Source of the DNA: Caballeronia sp. Lep1P3
GTDB lineage: Bacteria > Pseudomonadota > Gammaproteobacteria > Burkholderiales > Burkholderiaceae
NCBI RefSeq assembly: GCF_022879595.1
Contig: NZ_CP084268.1
Span: forward strand, 62,001 to 126,000
Direction of reading: 5' to 3'
Length of the DNA: 64,000 bases
A model generated the notes under the pieces. It was not told where the DNA came from and searched no databases. It was given only the letters and a program-made list of their open reading frames with translations. This document shows, one piece after another, positions 45,079 through 53,894 of this stretch (position 1 is its first letter; each line of letters begins with the position of its first letter). Position numbers and translations under genes: made by a program.

Positions 45079-46476
45079 GTGTCTACCAAATCCAACGTCG
45101 GCAAGCAGAACGAACTTTCCATCGAGCGCGTAACGACCGCACGTGTGTCCCGTAGAAATTTCTTGTCGCTTTTGGCGGCCAGCGCTGGCAGTGCTGCGCT
45201 GGCGGCTTGCGGCGGTGGCGGTGACACGGGTGGCACGGCGGGCGACGTCGCAAACGTTGCAACGGGTGTGTCGAAATCCGCTTCTGCGAGCGGGACGGCC
45301 ATGCCCCCGGCAGCATCTATTACCGACAGCTCGGGCGCTGTCTGGACCCTCGCCAATGGCCACGTGGCAAAGAACGGTAGCAGCGTGTCGACCGGCTCTT
45401 CCGCAGCATTGATTCTCGTTGTGTATTACAACGGCACGATCTACGCAAAGAATTCGTCGGGCACCTGGTACAAGAACGGTAGCTCGTGGACGAACATCGG
45501 TACGACGGATCCGCGCGGGACTGCTGCCAGCAGCACCAGCAGCGGATCGTTGTTCTACGGCATCAACGGTCACATGGCCTGGGGCACCGGCAGCATCTAC
45601 AACACCATGTCGGCGGCCGCGCAACTCGCGATCCTCAAGGATCTGGGCGTGACGAACTACCGCGCCGACGTGTGTACCGCAGGCATGGCGGGCATTCTCG
45701 CGAGCGCGTTGAACGGCGCGTTCAAGAACAGCGGCGTTTCCATCCTGCCCGTGCTGAATCCTCCGTCGATCGGCTGGACCGTTTCGATGAGCGAGTCGGC
45801 GTCCTACACGCTGGGCTACGACCTTGCCACCAGCGTCACGAAGGTACTGAAGGGCCTCGTCAAGTACATCGAGTGCGGTAACGAGCTGGATGTGAACGTG
45901 CGTTCGGGCGGCAATGGCAGCCTCACGACCGACTGGAATCCCTCGGCTTGGCCGGCCTTCCGGGGCGTGCTCCGAGGCATGATCGATGGTGTTCGCGCCA
46001 TCGACCCAACGATCAAGGTCGGTGTGGGCGTCGGCATTCCGCTGGCGCACCGCGCCTTGCAGATGCTGTGGAACGGTACCAGTCCGAATGGCACGACGAA
46101 CGGCGTAGGCGGCGCGGCAACGGTCCGCTGGGATTTCACCTGCTATCACTGGTACGAAAGCTCCGGCGACGTCACTTGCGGCTGGATCAACAATCAGTGC
46201 TTCGACGTGCTCCAGTGCCTGAAGGATTCCTTCGGCGTGCCCATCTGGTTGACCGAATTCGGTTGGGCTGGCTCCAAGGACACCTCGGCTCAGCAATCCG
46301 CGTATGTCACGAAGGCGCTGACCCAGTACAAGGCGGCCAAGGACAAGTACAACCTCCAGTCCATCATGATGTACGCGGTGATCGACGACAGCTTCGGACT
46401 TGTCAAGAACGATGGCGTCACGAAGACGGCCGCCTATACGACGTTCAAAAACTTCGTCAAGGCCAATCCGGTTTAA
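45079..46476 (+). CDS. Secreted clan GH-A glycosidase-like protein with N-terminal repeat module
   Basis: A 465-residue protein beginning at a GTG (45079); no better start is seen and the ribosome site is weak. The N-terminus VSRRNFLSLLAASAGSAALAACGGGG joins a twin-arginine motif to a lipobox-like AAC, so it is exported and possibly lipidated. Residues 75-145 form a Trp/Tyr/Asn-rich module (SGAVWTLANGHVAKNGSS, YYNGTIYAKNSSGTWYKNGS) seen in other secreted polysaccharide enzymes. The rest is a TIM barrel of clan GH-A: acid/base Glu in IECGNELDV and nucleophile Glu in IWLTEFGW. It probably cuts or trims the exopolysaccharide. It faces a second GH-A gene across a terminator. Confidence 0.78.
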   Translation: MSTKSNVGKQNELSIERVTTARVSRRNFLSLLAASAGSAALAACGGGGDTGGTAGDVANVATGVSKSASASGTAMPPAASITDSSGAVWTLANGHVAKNGSSVSTGSSAALILVVYYNGTIYAKNSSGTWYKNGSSWTNIGTTDPRGTAASSTSSGSLFYGINGHMAWGTGSIYNTMSAAAQLAILKDLGVTNYRADVCTAGMAGILASALNGAFKNSGVSILPVLNPPSIGWTVSMSESASYTLGYDLATSVTKVLKGLVKYIECGNELDVNVRSGGNGSLTTDWNPSAWPAFRGVLRGMIDGVRAIDPTIKVGVGVGIPLAHRALQMLWNGTSPNGTTNGVGGAATVRWDFTCYHWYESSGDVTCGWINNQCFDVLQCLKDSFGVPIWLTEFGWAGSKDTSAQQSAYVTKALTQYKAAKDKYNLQSIMMYAVIDDSFGLVKNDGVTKTAAYTTFKNFVKANPV

Positions 46477-46495
46477 GCGGACATTGGACCAAAGG

Positions 46496-46527
46496 GCCTC
46501 GGCATGCTGTACGCCGGGGCTTTTTTT
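46496..46527 (+). terminator. Rho-independent terminator
   Basis: GCCTCGGC pairs with GCCGGGGC (one G-T pair) around a nine-base loop and is followed by seven T, 19 bases past the stop of the glycosidase gene. It lies between two convergent genes; the minus strand lacks a matching T-run. Confidence 0.85.
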
Positions 46528-46548
46528 CGCCTGTGCGTTCATCTTGCC

Positions 46549-48240
46549 TCAGTGTTTTTGCGGGACGAGATATTTCGGCAGTGCGCCGAGCTTCCATTGA
46601 AAGCCTTCTTTCACATCGACGGTCGATGTCGAACCCTGCCAGTCGATCTGCGTATATCTGCCCGGCGGAATCGATGCAGGTGTGAGCGCGGGCGCTGCGT
46701 CGTCATCGCTCTTCCAGCCCACGATCACGCCGTCGTCGCCGCCGTATTGGTAGATCTTGGTGGTCTCGTCGTCGACGAATGAGCGAGTCCACATTCTGGA
46801 ACCGATGGTCTTGAATACCGTAGCGGCAGCCGCATAAGCAGGTTTCGGCGACAGATCCAGACGCACGAGGCCGAAGTTGGCTTCCTTGTCGGAAGGGTTC
46901 ACGCCGTCGTCGACGAAGTCATACCAGAACGTAGCCTGCATCGTATTGAAACGCCGCGACAACAGGAAAGTGCGCGCCGCCGCGGCCGCCTGCTTGCGTT
47001 CCGACAAACCCGCGTTCTGCGGACTGGACGGCCATCCGATCTCCGTGACAAAGACCTTGAGCGGCCCCACGCCAGGCCTCGGATGAGACTGCGTCATACG
47101 GTGCAGATGCGGCCATACGGTCGTTACGTTCACACGAGGCAGCGGCGAGCCCTTCGCGGCATAGCCGCGGTCGGGATCGTATGGCGACATGTAAGGATGA
47201 ATGCTGAAGCCGTCCTGATACGCCAGCGCATTGGCCTTCACGATCTGCACGATGCAGTCGCCGCCGGGACCGCCGCCCGCTCCGCCGCCGCCGCACGCGA
47301 GCACGGTGGATTCTGGAGACAGCTTTTTGACCGCGCTGTAAACCGCCTTTAGCAACGCAATGTAAGTGTCGTAACCAATCTTGTCGAACGCCGGTTCGTT
47401 CCAGACCTCCCAGGCCTTGACGTAGTTGCGATACGCGCCGACGACTTGCTCGGTGTATCGCACGAAAAGTTGGCGCTCTTCATCGTTCTGAGGAAAGCCT
47501 TGCGGTCCTTTGAAGAGATTGGGATAGGCCCGTCCGTTTCCGAAGTCGAGTTCGATGAGCGGCTTGAGACCCATGCGAGCCGCCTGACGAATATAGCCGC
47601 CATACTCATTGTCATTGCGCGCTAGCTGAAACTGACCCGGCGTCTTCTCTATCTCGCTCCAGAAGACTTCGTCTCGAATCCACGAGAAGCCTGCACGCTT
47701 GACTAGCGACAGCACCGTCGCCGGCACGCCTTTTCGGTGTCCGAAATGAGTTTGCACGCCCGCGTCGCTGAAAGTGCCGCTTCCGTCCGCAAGGGCAGCC
47801 ATGCTCACCCTGAGCGATTCCTTGTCGTCGCCGTCAGCGGATACGACTTTCGTATCGAGCACGTAGAGCCCTTTGCCCGGCAGCACCACATTGACCGATA
47901 CCTGTGCGCCGCCATTGCTCTTTGCGGGCGACACGCGATAAGTATCGAGCGGCGTTCCGGATAACTCGGCGTTGTCGTCGTATCGGTAAAGCGTCGCAAC
48001 GACCCGGTCGTTCGCGGAATCGCTCGAGGAATCGAGCCTGAAATCGATCTTTCTGCTCCCCGCCGAATCGCCGATGAGAGCACCCGGCGCGGTCGTCAAT
48101 GTCAATTGACCCTGAGCGACAGCCGAGCCAGAAGCGGTAACCAATGTGAGTGAAGCACAAAGCGTCGATAACAGGCGTACTGCCGGAACAAAGCGACGCG
48201 CACGGTAAGGCGCGCCGCGTTCGATGCATGTGACGGACAT
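46549..48240 (-). CDS. Secreted GH39/PslG-like glycosidase
   Basis: A 563-residue protein with a signal peptide (RLLSTLCASLTLVTASGSAVAQG at about residues 22-44). Residues 45-155 form a beta-rich domain. The catalytic TIM barrel follows, with GFSWIRDEVFWSEIEKTPGQ, the acid/base Glu in AWEVWNEPAFDKIGYD and the nucleophile Glu in VFVTEIGWPSS, then YDFVDDGVNP. A small C-terminal beta domain ends the chain. The layout resembles PslG of Pseudomonas, a periplasmic endoglycosidase encoded in its exopolysaccharide locus. It lies 78 bases past the Wzc-type kinase gene on the same strand, so it is probably cotranscribed and processes the polymer during export. Confidence 0.83.
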   Translation of the reverse strand: MSVTCIERGAPYRARRFVPAVRLLSTLCASLTLVTASGSAVAQGQLTLTTAPGALIGDSAGSRKIDFRLDSSSDSANDRVVATLYRYDDNAELSGTPLDTYRVSPAKSNGGAQVSVNVVLPGKGLYVLDTKVVSADGDDKESLRVSMAALADGSGTFSDAGVQTHFGHRKGVPATVLSLVKRAGFSWIRDEVFWSEIEKTPGQFQLARNDNEYGGYIRQAARMGLKPLIELDFGNGRAYPNLFKGPQGFPQNDEERQLFVRYTEQVVGAYRNYVKAWEVWNEPAFDKIGYDTYIALLKAVYSAVKKLSPESTVLACGGGGAGGGPGGDCIVQIVKANALAYQDGFSIHPYMSPYDPDRGYAAKGSPLPRVNVTTVWPHLHRMTQSHPRPGVGPLKVFVTEIGWPSSPQNAGLSERKQAAAAARTFLLSRRFNTMQATFWYDFVDDGVNPSDKEANFGLVRLDLSPKPAYAAAATVFKTIGSRMWTRSFVDDETTKIYQYGGDDGVIVGWKSDDDAAPALTPASIPPGRYTQIDWQGSTSTVDVKEGFQWKLGALPKYLVPQKH

Positions 48241-48317
48241 GGAAATTCCTGTTGGCGGTGGACGGGCGGCAAGAGTTCGCCTGCCGCGCGGAACCAGCGT
48301 CGACCGCGTTTTCGCAC

Positions 48318-50648
48318 TTAGCTCGAACGAGGCGTGTGTTCCTCTTCGACGTCCACCGGATTCGACATGTACGCGCTCGCATAGGCATACGTGCGTCTCT
48401 CGCTGCGGCGCTTGGGAACCGCATTGAAGATCACGCCCGCGATGCGCGCGCCCGTCAGGTCCAGCCGCTTGATGGCTTCCTCGAGTTCGTCCTCGCTTTG
48501 CGCGCTCGGGCGCACCACAATCACCGACGAACCGGCGTTGGCGGCGATGAGACTCGCGTCGCTCACGGCAAGGACTGCGGGCGTGTCAATAATGACGAGG
48601 TCGAACTTGCTTTGCAGATAGTCGAGGATCACGGGCAGACGTGGCGTCGACAGCAACTTCGAGGGATTGGCCGGATAGCGACCGGCCGTCATCAGCGATA
48701 GGCCTGGCACGTCCGACTCGCGAATGGCGCGATCGACATGGACCTTGCTCGCGAGCACTTCCGAGAAGCCATTTCCGCCGTTTTCGCCGAAAATTGCACC
48801 CATGCGTCCATGCCTCATGTCGCCATCGATGAGCAGCACGCTCTTGCCCGATTGTGCATGCAGCACGGCAAGGTTCGACGCAACGAACGTCTTGCCGGTG
48901 CCCGGCGCGGCTCCTACGACTGCAAGCACGGTATTCGGTGCAGCAGCGATATCGAGCATGAGCGACGCATGCACCGCACGCAACGCTTCAACGGCAAGGT
49001 CCTGCGTGCCGCGAGCCGATAGCGGATGGCTGCCCTCAACGCGCGACTCGGCATCGGTATCGTCGCTTATTACCCGGCGTGCAGATCCGTTGGTGAGGGA
49101 CGGCCGGCGACTCATGCCGGGCAAAAGCGATACTTTCGATGGCCGGTCCAGGCGCGCCTGCATTGCGCTAAAAGCCACCGCGCCGAAGACAGGCAAGCTC
49201 AAGCGGCGCTCGATCGAGTGCGGCGTTCTCACGCTGCGCGAAAGCTGGTCACGGAAGTACACGAACAGAATGCCGATGATGATGCCGCCCGCTGCGCCGC
49301 CAGCGATGATGAGCAGGCGCTTCGGCTTCGACATTTCGGTGGGATAGATAGCCGAATCGATCAGATGCACGTTACCGATCGTGCCGGCGCGCGTGACGGC
49401 AAGCTCGCTCGCCTTTTCACGCATGGCGACATAAATGTCTTCGGCGACCTTCGCATCGCGCGTGAGGTCCATCAGCTTGCGCTCCGAAGCAGGGAGCCGC
49501 CCAAAGCGCTGATCGAAGGTTCGTTTCTGCGCATTCAGCGTGGCGAGCTGTGCATCGATGGTGCGCACCTCGGGCGTATTCGCCGCGAAGCGGCTTGCCG
49601 CCTGAGTGCGTTGCATCGTGAGCGTGGCGATCTGCCGTTCGATATCGATACTGCCTTGCAGATACGACGACGCTTCGGTGCCCGGCTGCATCGAGTTCGC
49701 GGACGTGCGGTATGTCGTGAGTTCGCTTTCGGCACGCTGCAACTCGTGTTCGAGTCGGGGAAGTTCGCCGAGAATGAAGTCGCGCGTCACGCTCGCTTCT
49801 TCGCGATGCTGGTCCACGTGAGCCGCGATGTACGTCTGCGCGATCGCGTTGGTGATCTCTTGCGCGATCTTCGGATCCCGGTCTTCATAGATGATCTGCA
49901 CGACACCGGAGTCCTTCATCGACTCCATGACTTTCAGGTGCTTCAGAAAGCGCGTGACCGCCTGATACTCGCTAAAGCGCACGACCTTGAAATCAGTCCC
50001 GGGCCGCGCGACGAGACTGTCGACGAGGATGGATATTCCGTCCGACTTCGTGAGCTTGCCGACCGCGCCATGAAGAATAGGATTGCCGTTGTCGTCGCTA
50101 AGCTCATACGCACCTCGCGGAAGCACGCGCAGAATGAGTGTGGCGTTCTCGAGTCGAGGGGGAACCTCCAGCGTCTGAATGTTCGCCTCTTCACCACCCC
50201 ATGCGAATGAGTCGAGGCCAAGAAGCGGCGTAACAGGCTGACCCGGCGTTGCGAAGAGGGCGCTGATACGTCCGAACAACGGGAACTGACGCGGCTCGAC
50301 GGACACATCCTGATGGTATTTCTTGATGACCGGCAGAAGGACTGCGCGGCTTTGGATGATCTGCATTTCCGCATCGGTCGGCAATGTCGACGGGACGGGC
50401 TGCTGCTGTGACTGAGCATTCACGCCTAACGCATTGGGATTCGGATAGTCGACCTTCACCAGCGCGTCCGCCGAGAAGTACGGAGTAGCGACGAACGCGT
50501 AAAGCGTGGCTACGCCCGTTGCGAGAAGGATGAAACCAACGACAACCCACACGTTATCGACTAGCAACTTCCAGAAGTCGCTGGCGGTGAACGCGTCGTC
50601 TTTCGAGCGCGCCGGCATAGGATCGAGTCCAAGTACTGGTGTGTTCAT
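48318..50648 (-). CDS. Wzc-type polysaccharide copolymerase and tyrosine autokinase
   Basis: A 776-residue PCP-2a protein from the ATG at 50648 with AAGGAA upstream. An N-terminal Wzz domain begins with the membrane helix VWVVVGFILLATGVATLYAF near residues 32-51, followed by a long periplasmic coiled-coil region. The second membrane helix RLLIIAGGAAGGIIIGILFV comes before the cytoplasmic kinase. Walker A is AAPGTGKT (about 580-587), A' LLIDGDMRHG and B LVIIDTPAV. The tail has a tyrosine cluster YAYASAY (Tyr754, 756, 760), the usual autophosphorylation site. It sets polymer length and export with an outer-membrane Wza, which is absent here, as is the Wzb phosphatase. Confidence 0.93.
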   Translation of the reverse strand: MNTPVLGLDPMPARSKDDAFTASDFWKLLVDNVWVVVGFILLATGVATLYAFVATPYFSADALVKVDYPNPNALGVNAQSQQQPVPSTLPTDAEMQIIQSRAVLLPVIKKYHQDVSVEPRQFPLFGRISALFATPGQPVTPLLGLDSFAWGGEEANIQTLEVPPRLENATLILRVLPRGAYELSDDNGNPILHGAVGKLTKSDGISILVDSLVARPGTDFKVVRFSEYQAVTRFLKHLKVMESMKDSGVVQIIYEDRDPKIAQEITNAIAQTYIAAHVDQHREEASVTRDFILGELPRLEHELQRAESELTTYRTSANSMQPGTEASSYLQGSIDIERQIATLTMQRTQAASRFAANTPEVRTIDAQLATLNAQKRTFDQRFGRLPASERKLMDLTRDAKVAEDIYVAMREKASELAVTRAGTIGNVHLIDSAIYPTEMSKPKRLLIIAGGAAGGIIIGILFVYFRDQLSRSVRTPHSIERRLSLPVFGAVAFSAMQARLDRPSKVSLLPGMSRRPSLTNGSARRVISDDTDAESRVEGSHPLSARGTQDLAVEALRAVHASLMLDIAAAPNTVLAVVGAAPGTGKTFVASNLAVLHAQSGKSVLLIDGDMRHGRMGAIFGENGGNGFSEVLASKVHVDRAIRESDVPGLSLMTAGRYPANPSKLLSTPRLPVILDYLQSKFDLVIIDTPAVLAVSDASLIAANAGSSVIVVRPSAQSEDELEEAIKRLDLTGARIAGVIFNAVPKRRSERRTYAYASAYMSNPVDVEEEHTPRSS

Positions 50649-51244
50649 CAGTGCTTTTCCTTGTGAATGCCTTACACGAATTTCAAGGGCGAACCCAATC
50701 CGGCGCGCGAGCGCAAAGAACACCACGCATGCCGCTTACCCGCACATCGCACACATTCAGCGAACCAAACGTCTAACCATACGACCGTGCGACGCAGTCC
50801 TCATTGCAAGTTTCTCGATGCTCAAGCCAGAAATCTGGTCCTGCACGCGTCCCTGCTTATACATACGAAAGACAAGCCTTCTGCAATTCGAAGGAAAGAT
50901 AGATGAGCACGCAAGGCGGTGCTCGGGCTACCCGGCTATTAGTCTACGAAGTTCGGAGAACTTAGGCAGAGGTTTCGCAGGTCTACGCACGAATCATACG
51001 CTGCGAACCGCAGGAAAAAATTCAAACATGAACGCGCCATCCATCGGTGCGGCTTGCGCCCAAGCGAGCGTGATTCAGACAGAACGTTGGCGATGCCAAC
51101 TAGTGTATACATCTACGTACCTAGTGGGCAACCGTTTCAGTCATCAGTTCTTTATGGGCCGTTAGAACGAGCGTTCTCTATTAAATGTACTCAGTCTGCA
51201 TCATTGCGCTGACTTAAGAAACGAACTCATCGTTATAGCGTTCT
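50649..51244. other. Intergenic region, no gene seen
   Basis: About 600 rather AT-rich bases between the kinase gene start and the end of the 442-residue hypothetical gene. Short plus-strand open frames have no family character. The kinase promoter should lie in the left part. Confidence 0.5.
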
Positions 51245-52573
51245 TCAAGTACTCCCGAAATGAACGTACTGCGATGTGCTGACGTCTTGATCGGCACAGA
51301 TGAGCGTTGTGGATGATACGGGCTTGAACGCGGACCGGGCAATGGCTACTGCCTTTCGGAAGCCGCTGCCGACTTCTCGCTCTCGTCCATTAGCCGACTG
51401 CTGAATGCCCGGAAGACCGGGCGCCGATCCGTAGAAGCACATGAAAGGGCTTCCACGCGTGAGTGCGCCGCTATATCTCCACGCCTTGTCGGTCACGTGG
51501 GCGAGTAATTTTTGATCGATCTGTATCGCGCGCCGCCGGAGGCAATTGAGAACCGAATTTGCAGCCGAAAGCGACTGCGCAAGTACGGGCAGCCCTGCGT
51601 GGATTCCCACATTCAAGAGGCGCAGCACTTGCGAATAGTCCGGCTCATCTTCGAGAATCGCCCGGCTGGCGAACACGATCGCAGCATCCGGCGACCCCCG
51701 TGCCATGTCGAAGAGATTTCTCGCATCGGACAACGTGAATCGATCGAGCGCCCGGAGTCTGAGGGCGGCGTAGCCCAGCGCGCAGCCGCTGAGCGCGTCC
51801 TCGCCAACACCTGCCCAATCGAAGCCCTTCCCGAGTTCTTCTTCAACGTCGGATAGATGTTCCGATTCGTCTAGTGAAAGAAGGGATAGGAGTATGTTGC
51901 GCGGTCCCGCAGGCAATCGCGATACCGCAACATTCAGGGCGTCACCGAACGCCCTTGTCGCGGCATTCGCCGTCAGCAGTATCCTCACACGGCCCAGCGG
52001 AAGCGAGATGAAACGTGACGGGATGCCCGGCCCGCCGAGTTGCAAGACCGATGGATCACTCGTCGTCAGTTCGAATTGTGTTGCGTACTCCTTCGTCTCA
52101 AGCCCTTCTAACGGAAGTTCGACTGGACGGCATTTCCCAAGCCGGCGCGCCCACAGTCTTCCAATCACATGGCAGGCGGGTGTGTCGCTAAAAGAAACGC
52201 GGGCTTGCGGGGCCAGATTCACGTCGCCCGCGGCCCACATCAGCCAGTCTGGAATGTCCTCGGGCACGAGATCGATCGTATGCTGAGTGGTCCGTCCAAT
52301 CAAAGGAAGACGCCGCGTGATGACCGCTCCTTGACGCGTGATTACGTCGACGAGCACCCACGAACAATAAGAGCGAAAGACTTCGGTGCGCGTGGACGAT
52401 GCGTCTGCTACCTGCGCTTCGTCCGGGACGTCGAAACATCTGGGCCGCGTGGTCGAAAGAATGCCATGAGCGATTGCGGTGCCTCGTTCAGTTCTTATTC
52501 GTACCGGCAATGAGCAATCGCCCTCTGCATCGTCAGTCAACCTCCCGAGACTCAGTATAAGCACTCGATTCAT
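51245..52573 (-). CDS. Hypothetical protein, 442 residues
   Basis: A long single frame with normal codon use for this organism but no recognised family. Residues 1-130 look like a beta-rich domain (VLILSLGRLTDDAEGDCSLP, GDVNLAPQARVSF). Residues 190-370 are mostly helical with repeat-like segments (DALNVAVSRLPAGPRNILLS, GCALGYAALRLRALDRFT, DAAIVFASRAILEDEPDYSQ, HAGLPVLAQSLSAANSVL), which may be an alpha-solenoid of TPR or similar type. No signal peptide or membrane segment is seen. The gene stands between the EPS kinase and a GntR gene with long gaps on both sides. AGGG lies about nine bases before the ATG. Confidence 0.65.
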   Translation of the reverse strand: MNRVLILSLGRLTDDAEGDCSLPVRIRTERGTAIAHGILSTTRPRCFDVPDEAQVADASSTRTEVFRSYCSWVLVDVITRQGAVITRRLPLIGRTTQHTIDLVPEDIPDWLMWAAGDVNLAPQARVSFSDTPACHVIGRLWARRLGKCRPVELPLEGLETKEYATQFELTTSDPSVLQLGGPGIPSRFISLPLGRVRILLTANAATRAFGDALNVAVSRLPAGPRNILLSLLSLDESEHLSDVEEELGKGFDWAGVGEDALSGCALGYAALRLRALDRFTLSDARNLFDMARGSPDAAIVFASRAILEDEPDYSQVLRLLNVGIHAGLPVLAQSLSAANSVLNCLRRRAIQIDQKLLAHVTDKAWRYSGALTRGSPFMCFYGSAPGLPGIQQSANGREREVGSGFRKAVAIARSAFKPVSSTTLICADQDVSTSQYVHFGST

Positions 52574-53058
52574 ACGAATGGCCCTGAAGGAAAGTAGGCA
52601 ATCACATACGACGATTCAGTTCCGCTAGGAATCCTGTCCGTTGGAAGATACGCAATGCATCGGACAACTACAATAAAAATGAAAAAGGGCTAGTGCGGAC
52701 GAGACGCGAGCAGCTTAAGAGGAACAAAGCGGGAAGCGCGGTTCGTTGGCAGTCGCCACGAATCCGCGCGCGCTATTCATCCGATAGAAGTCGCGGCGAG
52801 AGAAGGTTTTGCGCACTGAAATAGCACGCTGGTTAGCGAACTGAACTGGCTGAACGCCGACATCAGAGCGATTCGGTCGGCGCATCGCACGACTATCGAT
52901 GCGGGCGATAGAACGAGCGGTCGGTTAGAGGTACACATGCCGCGACCGAGTGCCGCTAACGCGGATGCACTCCCGTCACGCAATGTGGCAAGAAAAGGCA
53001 AAGCACACCCGCCGGGTTTTTCGCTGACGAACCACGCCCGCGAATCCGACTAAGACTT
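52574..53058. other. Intergenic region, no gene seen
   Basis: Nothing recognisable is found here. A minus-strand open frame at 52777-53001 has no family features and is not counted. Confidence 0.5.
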
Positions 53059-53766
53059 TCAATTCCCGAACAGGTTATCCCTGATCTGCCGCAGATGGTT
53101 CGTCAATACGTCGCGGGCCAGTTCGGCGTCACGGTCGCGAAGCGCCTCGACGATCGCGCGATGCTGCGCTTCGTATTGCCTGCGTCGGCCCGGCGTGAGC
53201 GATTTGCGCTTGAGCCGTCCCCATTCCCCTTCTTCGCGCACTTCGTTGGTCAACTCCAGAATGCGCAGAAAGAAGCTGTTGTGCGTTGCGACCGCGAATG
53301 CGCGATGCAGCGCGCCATCCCAATGCTCGAATTCCTCGATGCTCTGCGCCGCCTCCGAGCGCGCGATGCACTCGCTCATGTGCGTGAAGTCCGCGACCGT
53401 CGCATACCGCACGATCAGCCCCGGCATCAGCGGTTCGATGAGAAGCCGCGCTTCCATCAACTCGGCCGGGCTCGTCTGCACGGCTTCGCTTTTCGGCTCG
53501 GGCGCAGGCGCCGGCATGCTCGCGCCCGGCAGCACGAACGTGCCGCTGCCCACCGTCTGCCGTATGAGCCCGCGTCCTTTCAAATCCGCGAGCACGCGCC
53601 GCACCGCGCCGCGCGACGCGCCGAATTCTTCGCTCAACTCGCGCTCGGGCGGCAGGCGCACGCCTTCGCCGAACCGCCCGCTACGGATCGCTTCCTCCAG
53701 ATAGCTTGCGAGTTCGCGCGCGCCTTTCGCGCGGACGGTCGGCCTGGTTTCCTCGACATCGCTCAT
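53059..53766 (-). CDS. GntR-family regulator, FadR/FCD type
   Basis: A 235-residue GntR protein. The winged helix-turn-helix at about residues 14-78 has LASYLEEAIRSGRFGEGVRL, then PPERELSEEFGASRGAVRRV and LADLKGRGLIRQTVGSGTFV. The FCD effector domain begins with PAELMEARLLIEPLMPGLIV and continues HWDGALHRAFAVATHNSFFL, with the metal-binding Asp/His pattern of this class. It is divergent from the FAH-led operon, and the 128-base gap has a perfect palindrome at 53791-53804. It most likely represses the operon, with an organic acid as inducer. Confidence 0.92.
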   Translation of the reverse strand: MSDVEETRPTVRAKGARELASYLEEAIRSGRFGEGVRLPPERELSEEFGASRGAVRRVLADLKGRGLIRQTVGSGTFVLPGASMPAPAPEPKSEAVQTSPAELMEARLLIEPLMPGLIVRYATVADFTHMSECIARSEAAQSIEEFEHWDGALHRAFAVATHNSFFLRILELTNEVREEGEWGRLKRKSLTPGRRRQYEAQHRAIVEALRDRDAELARDVLTNHLRQIRDNLFGN

Positions 53767-53790
53767 GACTTTTCCTGCACAGCTTAATAA

Positions 53791-53804
53791 GTACCAATTG
53801 GTAC
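53791..53804. promoter_or_regulatory. Candidate GntR operator, 14-bp perfect palindrome
   Basis: GTACCAATTGGTAC is a perfect dyad 25 bases upstream of the GntR gene and about 90 before the FAH gene. It contains TACCAATTGGTA, like the TGGT-N-ACCA sites of GntR proteins. An 11-base copy (CCAATTGGTAC) recurs inside the FAH gene at 54011-54021. Binding is inferred. Confidence 0.65.
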
Positions 53805-53894
53805 GGATGGTTGGTTAACCCTAGTTCTTTTTGTTCTTGTTTGGTCCTAGAGTGGCTCCAGATTCACCCGTCAGACCTAGATTAAAGGCCCACC

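Noticed and set aside
52777..53001. Minus-strand 74-codon frame
   Set aside because: No ribosome site, no family features and atypical composition; probably chance.
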